NCBI GenBank assembly: GCA_030268105.1
Contig: BSDZ01000022.1
Location: forward strand, 868,001 to 932,000
Length of the DNA stretch: 64,000 nucleotides
Direction of reading: 5' to 3'
From: Volvox africanus
Lineage: Eukaryota > Chlorophyta > Chlorophyceae > Chlamydomonadales > Volvocaceae
Shown: positions 25,090 to 34,221 of the stretch, one piece after another
How positions within the stretch are numbered: position 1 is the first letter of the stretch
Layout of the letters: every line of letters begins with the position of its first letter
Translations under genes and position numbers: made by a program
The notes under the pieces: generated by a model
Seen by the model: only the letters and a program-made list of their open reading frames with translations
Told to the model about the DNA's origin: nothing
Databases searched by the model: none

Positions 25090-26205
25090 GACGAATGTGC
25101 CCGTACCTTAGCTTCATCAAGCAGGGGTTTCATGTCAGGGTTGAAGTTATGTGCCGGTTCCCAGCTATTGTGCTCAGATGAATACAGGGACCACTTGACC
25201 AGGTACTCATCCACATTGCGCTTGCACGTACCCTTGCCAACACGTCGTGCCCGGTAATCCAGGATATGTTCAACAGCATACAGGGTCTGCTTGCGTGACA
25301 GCCAGGTATAGGGGCTGGCTTTCGTAACAAGGGGGATATTTTTGTTAGCTTCAGGCAGAGTACCCCGATATGCACATATAAGAGAGACATGGAATGTGGG
25401 GTGAAGGCATAGGTCAGATGGGAGCCACAACTCTACAGCTACCATACGCACTACAGGATAAGGCCCCACAATGGGTGCTAATAACTCAAAGGATCCATCT
25501 GCCAGGGAGCGCAGATATTTCTTGCTCAACATGTCCAGCTGGCCCTTGGTGAAGGTGACATCCTTTTTGGACTTGTTCTAATAATCCTCAGCCCGTTGCT
25601 GTGCGGTTCCAGGCAAGCCTTAGAATTAGTAAGATGGGACACAAAGGATTTAGCAAACATCTTCGCAGCTGGTACGTTGACGTCCAATTCCCACCAGACC
25701 AATACCCCCTTGTGAATCATTCTAACTGCTGGCTTTCGGCCAACAGCTACAGGTTCAGTATGTTGGCAGATAGCAGTGGCTGCATAATTAAAGCAAGGCG
25801 CAGGTGTAGCCTGCACTGATGGCTGTCTGGGAGTAGTAAAGCGTACCTTGCATACAAGAGTCCCCTTGTGCAAGTGCAAAGACTTAGACTCATAGTCAAG
25901 GGCAGCCCCATACTGTGCTAGGGTGGATGACCCCAGGATATACATGGCAGCATTAGTGAGCTCAGGTAATACGTATGGTCGAACATTTAACCATTAAGGG
26001 CCTGCAGATAGACGGAGATTAACCTGCCCCAAGATAGTTTGCTTATCCCCATCAGCGAGAGTAACTTGTGACCAGGAGCATGGGCTTGGCTTCAGGCCAA
26101 GCTGAAATGAAGTCATCACTGGCTCTAGAGTCAGCTAGGGCAGTGAACGTACGACCAGCCGTACTTACGGTGATCAAAGGTGCACCAGCACCTATCAGGG
26201 CAGTC
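25090..26205 (-). pseudogene. Element A: Ty3/Gypsy pol relic with internal deletion
   Basis: On the minus strand the order is a protease remnant, a jump to the end of integrase, a GPY/F-like segment (GPYPVVRM) and a chromodomain ending. At about 26110-26195 the protease active site reads DSRASDDFIS instead of DTGASDDFIS. Near 25700 the protease-downstream part runs straight into WWELDVNVPAAKMFAKSF, so RT, RNase H and the integrase core are deleted. The chromodomain keeps YLVKW and SSEHNSWEP. No PPT or LTR is seen downstream, and an LTR of another element begins at 26233 just upstream. It is dead; it is related to, but more diverged than, elements C, F and G. Confidence 0.85.
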
Positions 26206-26232
26206 TAAATGTGCTTCTGCATAATTATTCTG

Positions 26233-26927
26233 TGTTGCATACGTGATCTTGTCTTATCATGATAACTGCATCTGAAGTCACACTTCTCACACTTACGCAT
26301 CGATCATGCAAGCATTCATGTAATAATATCGCAAATATTATTACTTCTTGACTTATGATAATTAATGCTGATCAACTATGTATGCCGGCTCAATCCGTGC
26401 ATCTGTCAGTCGTCACAATATCGGTAATACTGGCAGCACCACGCGTATAATACCAATTTCGTAGATCTATCAATGCATGCTTATGTAAACATACAAATAT
26501 ATATTTAAGGGTCACAATGCATTCATTACGGGTCGCTGATCATCTTGTCAGACAGACACATCGATGATAATTGAGCCATCATACAACATATAAGATGTGC
26601 GAGGACGGCCGAATAATGTTAGCTTTTCATGATTTCTAATCGGACAATCATCAATATTGTTATATTGAGCTATACTACGCTACATTTGGCCCGGGCCAAG
26701 CCTGAGCATTGATAGCCGGTTAGATGATCACTTGGAATGGGTTCTGATAGTGGACACACCTGCATCTCATATTCTGGACCATAAGTTGTAATCGTTTCAC
26801 TCCTGAAGTCTTCCGCTGTCCCTGAATCTCATCCTGATGTGTCTGGCTTATTGTGTGAGTGCATCAGCACTTGGCACTTAATGAGGACATGCGGATAAGT
26901 GCATGAGCAGCAAAGGGGGATAAAACA
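26233..26927 (+). repeat. Degraded LTR, plus orientation
   Basis: It runs from TGTTGCATACGTG to GGATAAAACA, a mutated TACAACA end. It contains the AT palindrome GTAATAATAT...ATATTATTAC near 26320 and the GCGAGGACGGCC block shared by all LTRs of this nest. An inverted partner lies at 27057-27420 and a further direct copy at about 27640-27920. Confidence 0.65.
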
Positions 26928-27056
26928 TCTTGCACACAGCAGAGATCCCAGGTGATGATCCCTCTATCCCAGCCTGGGCAAGTTCCTAGTGACCCTTGCC
27001 CTTCAGGTTCTCCGCCAGCAGTGTTGGAGAAGAGTAGTCTATCCAGAGCTGGTCTG

Positions 27057-27420
27057 TGTTGTATCCCTCTTCACTGCTCATGCACTTGTTTGTATATCTC
27101 AACATTATGCACCGATGCACTCACACAACAAGCCAAACGTATCAGAATGAGATTCAGGGGCAGCTGAAGACTTTGGGAGTGAAAGGGTTACAACTTACGC
27201 TCCGAATTATGAGATGTGGATGTGATGGCAATCAGAGCTGAGTCCAGGCGATCATCATGTGACCGGCTGTCAATACTCAGGCTTGGCCCGGGCCAAACGT
27301 ACTATAGTTTAGCTATACATATAGCTAATAATATTGATGATTGTCTGATTAGAGCTCACAAAAAGCATTATCCGGCCGTCCTCACATGTCTTATACTCAT
27401 GATATTGGCGCGTGGTACAT
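27057..27420 (-). repeat. Partial LTR, minus orientation
   Basis: It starts TGTTGTATCCC, the reverse complement of a GGGATACAACA LTR end. Its reverse complement follows 26590-26927 closely, including GAGGACGGCCG, CAATCATCAATATT and TTTGGCCCGGGCCAAGCCTGAG as adjoining blocks. The 5' half of the LTR is not matched. Confidence 0.65.
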
Positions 27421-27639
27421 ATCACACCAGATCCCGATCTGCAAGTGTGATAAACCCTAGCAAGTGTATCACCTAAATTCGCACACAGTCAATATCAAGC
27501 CTTCCGGCATGTATGCAGTGCGCATGGCCAAATAAACATGGTGTAGATGTCAGTATTAATCCATGTGATTCTAAGTGCACTCCTAAATAGTTATTTTGTG
27601 ATGTGTACGAGAACTTGGGTAGCCGCACCTCAAGTCGAA

Positions 27640-27920
27640 CTTCTCACACTTATGCATCGATCATGCAAGCATTGATGTAATAATATAGTAAATATTATTA
27701 CTTATCGAATTAAACCAATTATTGCTAATCAACTATGTATGCCAGCTCAGTCCACGCATTGTCAGTTGTCACTGTATCAGTCATGCTGGCAGCACCATGT
27801 GTATAATATCGATATCATGTATTTATCAATGCAGGATAATGCAAATAAATTCAGATATATTTAATGATCATAATGAATTTAATTACGGGTCAGCAATCAT
27901 CTTGTCAGGTCAGTTTGACC
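27640..27920 (+). repeat. Partial LTR, plus orientation
   Basis: It is a direct copy of about 26285-26560: CGATCATGCAAGCATT, the AT palindrome, CAACTATGTATGCC and GGGTCAGCAATCATCTTGTC blocks occur in the same order. The 3' half is missing, and element B begins at 27980. Confidence 0.6.
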
Positions 27921-27979
27921 AACTCATCAACGATAAGTCGCTGTAATACAACAGTCTGAACCACAGTGGAGACACATCC

Positions 27980-28792
27980 TGTTGTATGCCGGTTCGATCA
28001 CTACTTGCACCGAAGTAGACCGCAATACATTCAAGCATTATGAAGCATGATATAATCATATTAGCGTGATATATTCGAGTATATCTAGCTAATCAGGCAT
28101 GTCGCATTATCATCTACGACATTGCGCTGTCGGTCAACATGTTTGACTCGAGGCTGATATCAATGCGCGATCTATTTATTGGCATAATATTCCACGTAAT
28201 AATACTTTAAATATTATTACCTCATCTGTGTCATAAACCATACGTGTATGCGAGAATGCGACGATCACGATGGTTGGGTCGGCAACCGAATATCAATATT
28301 CGGACCTTCGCATATTGTATGCGTTGCATCCATTAATATCACGGATTACGCGATATTTAGAATAGTGCTACGAAGGTACTCACACTTGAGATCGGAATCC
28401 AGTGAGACCTGTACTGCACATCGGTATCGCGACGTGATAGGTGCGAGGACGGCCACCTAGAGACCGAAGTCGGCTCACGCTACTTTGGACGAAGTACTTG
28501 TGTACTTAATTCTATCTAATTGGCATACATACGATATACTCATTTATATTCGGCCTGAGCTATTCTAGCATATCATCTTCAGCCGGATGATGAACATTGC
28601 CTGCGGGGTCTGACGGCCGACTACCTTTCTGTAATCGAAGTCTATTGTAAGTTGGATCTTTCCTTGTTGCTGAGTCTTCTGCTGTCACTTTACTCGCATT
28701 GAATCGCCTTGCTGTTCGTAAGCACGGTGCGCACATAGCTAACATCCAGACGTGCAGATTCAGTGCATGATCGAAGAAGGAAGGATACAACA
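27980..28792 (+). repeat. LTR1 (5' LTR of element B)
   Basis: 813 bp, from TGTTGTATGCC to GGATACAACA. Inside are the palindromic segments GTAATAATACTTTAAATATTATTAC-type near 28197 and CGAATATCAATATTCG near 28288. The block GTGCGAGGACGGCC lies near 28440. Confidence 0.85.
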
Positions 28793-28796
28793 AATT

Positions 28797-28811
28797 TGGT
28801 ATCGAGACAGG
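28797..28811 (+). other. Primer binding site of element B
   Basis: TGGTATCGAGACAGG follows the LTR after four bases. TGG would pair with a tRNA 3' CCA. The donor tRNA is not identified. The same site occurs in C, F and G. Confidence 0.6.
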
Positions 28812-29179
28812 TTCGTTGCCTGACTGTCTCACGGTGCTAAATCGGAAGTAAGTTCTCGCTTTGGTGATTGTCGACGATGGTCGACGTAGCTCTCTAGACA
28901 TCTTTGCCAAAGAACTTGGACGTGCCATTTTGGACGCCGTTGCTTCCGGTTTGTGATTGCTGCTGTCCTTTTAGAGTTGCCTGCATTTGTTGTGGGAGCT
29001 TGCGCTCTGAGTTGCAGGTGAATCTAGTTGTCCGGCACTGCTTGCGATATTTCCTGGTTATAATCTACATTCTGACCAGTGGAGACTTTGATCGCACGGA
29101 CTACTAAGATTGGGACCAGCTTAGCATGTATTCACTATACTTGCTCGCAATCCTGAAGAGTACTGTCGCCACTACGACT

Positions 29180-30258
29180 ATGGATGGAGCTGTGGATCAA
29201 CGGGGTCTGCTGTCGCCTCAAATACAGGACCACGCCGGTATTCCTGAGGTGATGAAACTCACGATCCCTGTGCCTAAGCTTCATATTGCGTATGATGAGA
29301 AGCCTAGGATCCCCGGACGTAGTATTGCTGATGCAACTCGTGCATATGTGCGTGATACTAACAAGTACCTGCAGGCGGTCCATGGTGGTGGAAATGATGG
29401 TATTAAATGTCTCTTCGTCGGCAACACCCTCTCGGGCGCAGTGAAAGACTGGTATGACGAATGGACCACTGCACGGAGTGACTTCACGTTCGATGAATTG
29501 ATTGCTGCATTGCTTGCACGATTTGCTACGGAGGTACATGCACGTAATGTTGAGGCCCGTAAGGCATTGGCGCAAGGCACATATTACATGCGTGCACATG
29601 AAAATGTACCTGCGTACCAGTCACGCTTCGAAGCACTAGTGACAACCATTGTGAACTTCTCCGAGGATGATCGCATCTTTTGGTTTCAGCGCGGCCTGAC
29701 GAAGACTCTGTCAAAATGGTGTGCTGCTGATTTATCTGGAGAACCGTTCCGGACGTATGATGCCTTGGTAAAATTTGCTCGGGGAACTGAGGTACGTTTC
29801 CTCGCTGGTCAGGATGATGCTAAACCTGCCCCACGTGCAAATGCTGTGCAAGCACAGGATCCGACTGATGAAGCTGTAACCAACAATCATGACCTTGGTG
29901 CTGCGCGCCCTACATCGGCTGCAACGGTCATGTGCACAGAGCGGCGCCGCGGTGCTCGCGGTGGTTCAGGCACCAGGGCCCATGGATCAGCGGGCACAGG
30001 CCCAAGCTCTGGTCCAGACAAGAGCAAAAAGCGGGGAGGTGCGCCGTCGGCGGCTGCAGTGCAAAACTCCCATCCCGTGCAAAGCGGATGCGCATGGAGG
30101 ACCCCTTCTTGCCGAAGTGGGATTGCAAGCGCTCCGAGCTGGAGCGTCGGAAGACGGCCAATGTGTGCTGGAGGTGTACGGCGGACCACCTCACGAAGGA
30201 TTGCCCGTTGTTGCCGCCTTTGGCCATGTGACCAAGGTAGGGGATTGCCCGGATTGAT
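29180..30258 (+). pseudogene. gag: gag pseudogene of element B
   Basis: From ATG 29180 the frame reads a capsid-type Gag, with IPEVMKLTIPVPKLHI, then SIADATRAYVRD, then CLFVGNTLSGAVKDWYDEW, then VPAYQSRFEALV and IFWFQRGL. A frameshift near 29930 moves the zinc knuckle into the next frame (about 29932-30231), where CWRCTADHLTKDC (CX2CX3HX4C) is readable before DCPLLPP. The original frame runs on into nonsense Ser/Arg/Gly sequence to 30268. The protein resembles Gag of C, F and G without their long N terminus. Confidence 0.85.
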
Positions 30259-30680
30259 GTGGAGTTGATTCCACCCGGAATGCTGAACAAACGTGTAGTT
30301 GGTGGTCATTTGTATGACCAGCTATGAAGGCATTGTTGTCTTCTGGTCCTTGAAAAGTACCGTTATGTTCATCCCCTCATCTCTATGTGAGCTGTTTGTA
30401 CAGCTTACTTTGTACAGGAGTACACGTCAATATCCAGACACCGCTGCATGTGTTTTGCTCCCTGCCTATAGCCAGTGCAAGGTTGAGGCTCTGCTAAAGG
30501 GTATGTAGCGTGTCTCCCGGTTTGCACCGGGCACCGTGGCGTTTGATGGTGTGGATATGGAGGGAATGCCAGTTCCGTTGCCCGGACTGCCCTTTTCTGC
30601 TGATGTTTGGTATGAACCTCCTGCTGAGGGCTTTTGCTAGTTTACAGCCCACCTTGGGAGTTCCGCCGTTGTCCTTGCTA

Positions 30681-31043
30681 TTCAGGTCGGTCTTGCTGGC
30701 CGTACACTGAAGGCACTTGCCGTGCCATAGACGACTTCACCTATTATGCAGAGGTGAATGCCGTGGGATGCCCCCACAGTCGTCGGATTTTGTCTTAACT
30801 TTTCAGGTCGGTATTGCTGGCCGTACACTGAAGGCACTTGCCGTGCCATAGACGACTTCACCTATTATGCAGAGGTGAATGCCATGGGATGCCCCCACAG
30901 TCGTTGAATTGTCTCCCAGCTATTCAGGTCGGTCTTGCTGACCGTACGCTGAAGGCACTTGCAGTGCCATTGACGACTTCACCTAATTGGCCGAGGTGAA
31001 TGCCGTGGGATGCCCCCACAGTCGTCGGATTGGGTACAGGTTA
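30681..31043 (+). repeat. Three tandem copies (about 121 bp) of the protease-site segment
   Basis: Units start at about 30681, 30802 and 30923, each with TTCAGGTCGGT, then GGCCGTACACTGAAGGCACTT, then GACGACTTCACCTA and GATGCCCCCACAGTCGT. This is the DNA that in intact relatives encodes GRTLKALVDTGASDDF and the following residues. The copies differ at a few positions. Confidence 0.9.
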
Positions 31044-31508
31044 CTCTCATGTATGGGAGTACATGTCCCGTTGCTGGGCAGGATTACCCTTAACCTGTTG
31101 CTAGGTCCTCTGCGTGTTGTGACCCGTCCGTACGTGCTGAAAATCTTGCTGACACTGCGCTGTACGTATTGGGGTCTTTGACATTACTGTAGTACCATGC
31201 GCGCTTCGACATTGCAGTCTGCCACCCTTATGCAAAGGGGACTCTGTCGAAGGGTACCAGATGTCACACGAGAGGGGGGCAGAGCTGAGGCGGTGCCTAT
31301 GGTTAACTTTGCTGCGACCGCAATGGGCGCGCAAACTGAACCCAAGCCAGTCATGCGTGAGGGAGCTGTTCGTATGCCACGACAGGGTGCCCATGGACTG
31401 CTTGTGAGGCCTCAGTTGCATTTGCAATGCCACCACCGTGCAGACTTCTGTGGATCCTGAGATCGAAGCCTTGCTGCAAGGACATGCGAACATCTTTCAT
31501 GATGTCCC

Positions 31509-31597
31509 TGTAGTATCCTGAGGTATCTACGGGTCGTGTCAAAGATTGGACCGCCGACGGTCATCTTTCGATTGGGCCTTTGTAGGCTGACACAACA
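31509..31597 (+). repeat. 89-bp LTR of a third retrotransposon family (solo copy)
   Basis: The segment runs TGTAGTATCC...GACACAACA and interrupts the pol remnant of B. A second copy of exactly the same length lies at 61410-61498. There it is preceded by a purine tract, which identifies both as LTRs. Confidence 0.75.
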
Positions 31598-32067
31598 GTA
31601 CCTGAAGCACAACCTGTTGCACGATCCATGTACAGATTGAGCCCACTACGATGGACGAAGTGCAGTGTCAGGCGACTGATTTGCCTGCTAAGGGTATGCT
31701 TCACCCCACGTTCCATGTATCCCTCGTATGCCTTACTGTGGTACGGAACCTGCCCCTGAGCTTGCTAACACCACTGCAGCGGTTTAACCAGTCCTGGAGA
31801 CCTGGATCGCTGGTAAACAGAAGGCTTACAATGTGGAGCGGGTGTTAGATTATCGTACTTGCCGTGTGGGCCGACACCAGCGTAAGCGGACAATGCACAA
31901 GTATCAAGTCAAGTGGACCGGGTATTCCAGCGAGCATAACTCATGGGAGCCGGTACGTAACTTTTCGCCGGATATGAAGTCCCTACTGGAGGAAGCTCGT
32001 CTACGTGCCACACAGATCCAATGATATTTGCAGTCGATGCTGTCCGATGCAGTGAGGACGCTGCATA

Positions 32068-32083
32068 CGGGAGGGGGGATAGT
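32068..32083 (+). other. Polypurine tract of element B
   Basis: CGGGAGGGGGGATAGT lies directly before the TGTTGT start of LTR2. Near-identical tracts precede the 3' LTRs of C, D, F and G. Confidence 0.8.
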
Positions 32084-32873
32084 TGTTGTATGCCGGTTCG
32101 ATCACTACTTGCACCGAAGTAGACCGCAATACATTCAAGCATTATGAATATATTCGAGTATATCTAGCTAATCAGGCATGTCGCATTATCATCTACTACA
32201 TCGCGCTGTTGGTCAACATGTTTGACTCGAGGCTGATAATTAATGCGCAATCTATCTGTTGGCATAATATTCCACGTAATAATACTTTAAATATTATTAC
32301 CTCATCTGTGTCATAAACCATACACGTATGCGAGAATGTGATGATCGCGATGGTTGGGTCGGCAACCGAATATCAATATTCGGACCTTCGCATATTGCAT
32401 GCGTTGCATCCATTAATATCACGGATTACGCGATATTTAGAATAGTGCTACGAAGGTACTCACACTTGAGATCGGAATCCAGTGAGACCTGTACCGCACA
32501 TCGGTATCGTGACGTGATAGGTGTGAGGACGGCTGCCTAGAGACCGAAGTCGGCTCGATGCTACGTTGGATCAAGTACTCGCGTACTTAACTCAATCTGA
32601 TTCTATTATATACGTTTTACTCATATATATTCGGCCTGAGCTATTCTAGCATATCATCTTCAGCCGGATGATGAACATTGCCTGCGGGGTCTGACGGCCG
32701 ACTACCTTTCTGTAATCCAAGTCTATTGTAAGTTGGATCTTTCCTTGTTGCTGAGTCTTCCGCTGTCACTTTACTCGCATTGAATCGCCTTGCTGTTCGT
32801 AAGCATGGTGCGCACGTAGCTAACATCCAGACGTGCAGATTCAGTGCATGATTGATGGTGGAAGGATACAACA
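32084..32873 (+). repeat. LTR2, shared by elements B and D
   Basis: 790 bp, with TGTTGTATGCC and GGATACAACA ends. It is shorter than LTR1 because about 23 bp are missing near 32150. Upstream is the chromodomain end and purine tract of B. Downstream (32874-32896) is the D/E-type PBS (TGGTAGCGAGA), interrupted by element C. Confidence 0.85.
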
Positions 32874-32896
32874 AATTTGGTAGCGAGAGGGTTCGA

Positions 32897-33720
32897 TGTT
32901 GTGCTACGGTTAGTTTCCCGCCGATGCGTAGGTCAATGTGATCCTACAAGGCGAAGTGCTATTGTGATGAACACATTGCATATGAATGAATCTGCATGAT
33001 ATAAATGTATTCGTGTACATTTATATATGCATTTGGCATGTTGTCATTATCCATCGCGACATCACATCATGGCAAATCCGCCTAGCATGCATGAAAGCCC
33101 GAAGCATTGAAGTGCGCATTATGCTCGTGCTACGAAACGATAAGTAATATTATCTGATATAATATTACTTCATTACAGCACACGTTGAGAGCGCCGCACT
33201 CGTCACGACACATGCCCTGCAACCGGATATCGTTATCCGGACCCTTGCATCATGCGAATGCCGGAAAGGCTTATACGTTGTTATACGTAGACATCGCCTA
33301 TACGCAGTAGGATTGTCACATCTAGGATCGGCCTACTAATGTGAATCGTACGGCATTGCGATACTGCGAGTATAACAGATGCGAGGACGGCTAAGCAAGA
33401 CAAGACATTCGATACCGGAGAACACTCGTGTGTTCTATATTACTATTGCTATACGCTATTCTACTTAGCCCGAGCTAAGCCTGAACTTCGCTAATCACTG
33501 CCGTGTGATGATTGCTTGCTTCCGGTGCTGACGGCGATTTCGTCCATTGCATCGTTCCGATCTGTAAGACTGTAAGTTATATCTCTCTTCGTCTTGAAGT
33601 CTTCCGCTGTCTCTGTTTGCTCTCGCTTGCCTTGCTGTACTTGCAAGTGCTCGCGCATCGGTGTCGAAAGTCTCCAGACGTGCAGATACTTATGAGCAAA
33701 CGCGAACGAGAGGTACAACA
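32897..33720 (+). repeat. 5' LTR of element C
   Basis: 824 bp, from TGTTGTGCTACGG to GAGGTACAACA. It contains the palindromes AAGTAATATTAT/ATAATATTACTT (near 33140) and CCGGATAT/ATCCGG (near 33223). Confidence 0.95.
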
Positions 33721-33723
33721 AAT

Positions 33724-33738
33724 TGGTATCGAGACAGG
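33724..33738 (+). other. Primer binding site of element C
   Basis: TGGTATCGAGACAGG, three bases after the LTR; identical in B, F and G. Confidence 0.6.
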
Positions 33739-33787
33739 TTCGTTGCCTAACTGTCTCTCTTTGTCTAATCGGAAGTAGGTTCTTTCT

Positions 33788-34221
33788 ATGGCGAGTTCCA
33801 GTGACGAACCACGAGGACTGCTAGATACTTTTGCCGAAGACCTAGGCCGCGCCGTTTTGGACGCCGCCGCTTCCGGTTTGTAATTGTTTAATTGCTTTTG
33901 CTTAGATTGCTGCACTTGTTGTGTAAGTGTATGCTCTGAGTCGCAGGTAATCTCAGTGCACCGGCATTGCTTGCCGCGGCGACTGAGACCGGCTTTCGTC
34001 CGGACCAGTTGGCGACTCTCATCGCCCAAACTACGGAGATCAGGACTCAGCTGGGCAAGTACTTGCTGAGTTTACTGAATCTTCTCAAGAGTACTGTCGG
34101 TAGGCTCACCGAATTGTTTTGTACTCTTGCCTTTGCGATAGAAGTCGGCTTCTATTACGCAAACCTAGGGTATCGTTTCGTGCTCCATGTCCGCGGAACA
34201 CGACGATACACCGCACACTAG
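33788..34221 (+). CDS. Leader ORF0 of element C, apparently spliced
   Basis: A 31-codon frame starts at ATG 33788 (MASSSDEPRGLLDTFAEDLG) and stops at 33881. A 71-nt intron, 33876-33946 (GTTTGT...TCGCAG), joins it in phase to an open frame running to 34221. That frame contains TGFRPDQLATLIAQTTEIRT, then LGKYLLSLLNLLKSTVGRL. The joined product would be 120 residues, helical, with a hydrophobic C-terminal half. Its end overlaps the gag ATG (34187) by 35 nt in another frame. F and G keep both frames, the splice sites and identical spacing. It may be a separate small protein, or a Gag-like N terminus joined to gag by further splicing. The function is unknown. Confidence 0.45.

Larger units (their letters stand above)
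30259..32035 (+). pseudogene. pol: pol pseudogene of element B
   Basis: This is a short, stop-ridden remnant of pol. The N-terminal part (VMFIPSSLCELFVQLTLYR) resembles the pol N terminus of C. The protease region is present as three 121-bp tandem copies with the active site broken. RT, RNase H and the integrase core are missing between about 31660 and 31695. The end is clear: HPTFHVSLVCL, then MERVLDYRTCRVGRHQRKRT and the chromodomain YQVKWTGYSSEHNSWEP. It cannot encode a working polyprotein. Confidence 0.85.
27980..32873 (+). mobile_element. Element B: decayed Ty3/Gypsy chromovirus with two LTRs
   Basis: LTR1 is at 27980-28792 and LTR2 at 32084-32873, both TGTTGTA...TACAACA. The PBS (TGGTATCGAGACAGG) is at 28797 and the purine tract at 32068-32083. 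The internal region holds a frameshifted gag, a badly broken pol with a triplicated protease segment, a foreign 89-bp LTR and a readable chromodomain end. LTR2 is also followed by a second, different PBS, so it doubles as the 5' LTR of element D. The gag and leader resemble elements C, F and G, but the LTRs resemble those of D and E. Confidence 0.85.

Noticed and set aside
31501..31600. A CRISPR-like or satellite repeat at the repeated 89-bp unit
   Set aside because: Only two copies 30 kb apart, with TG...CA ends and a purine tract before one of them: an LTR, not an array.
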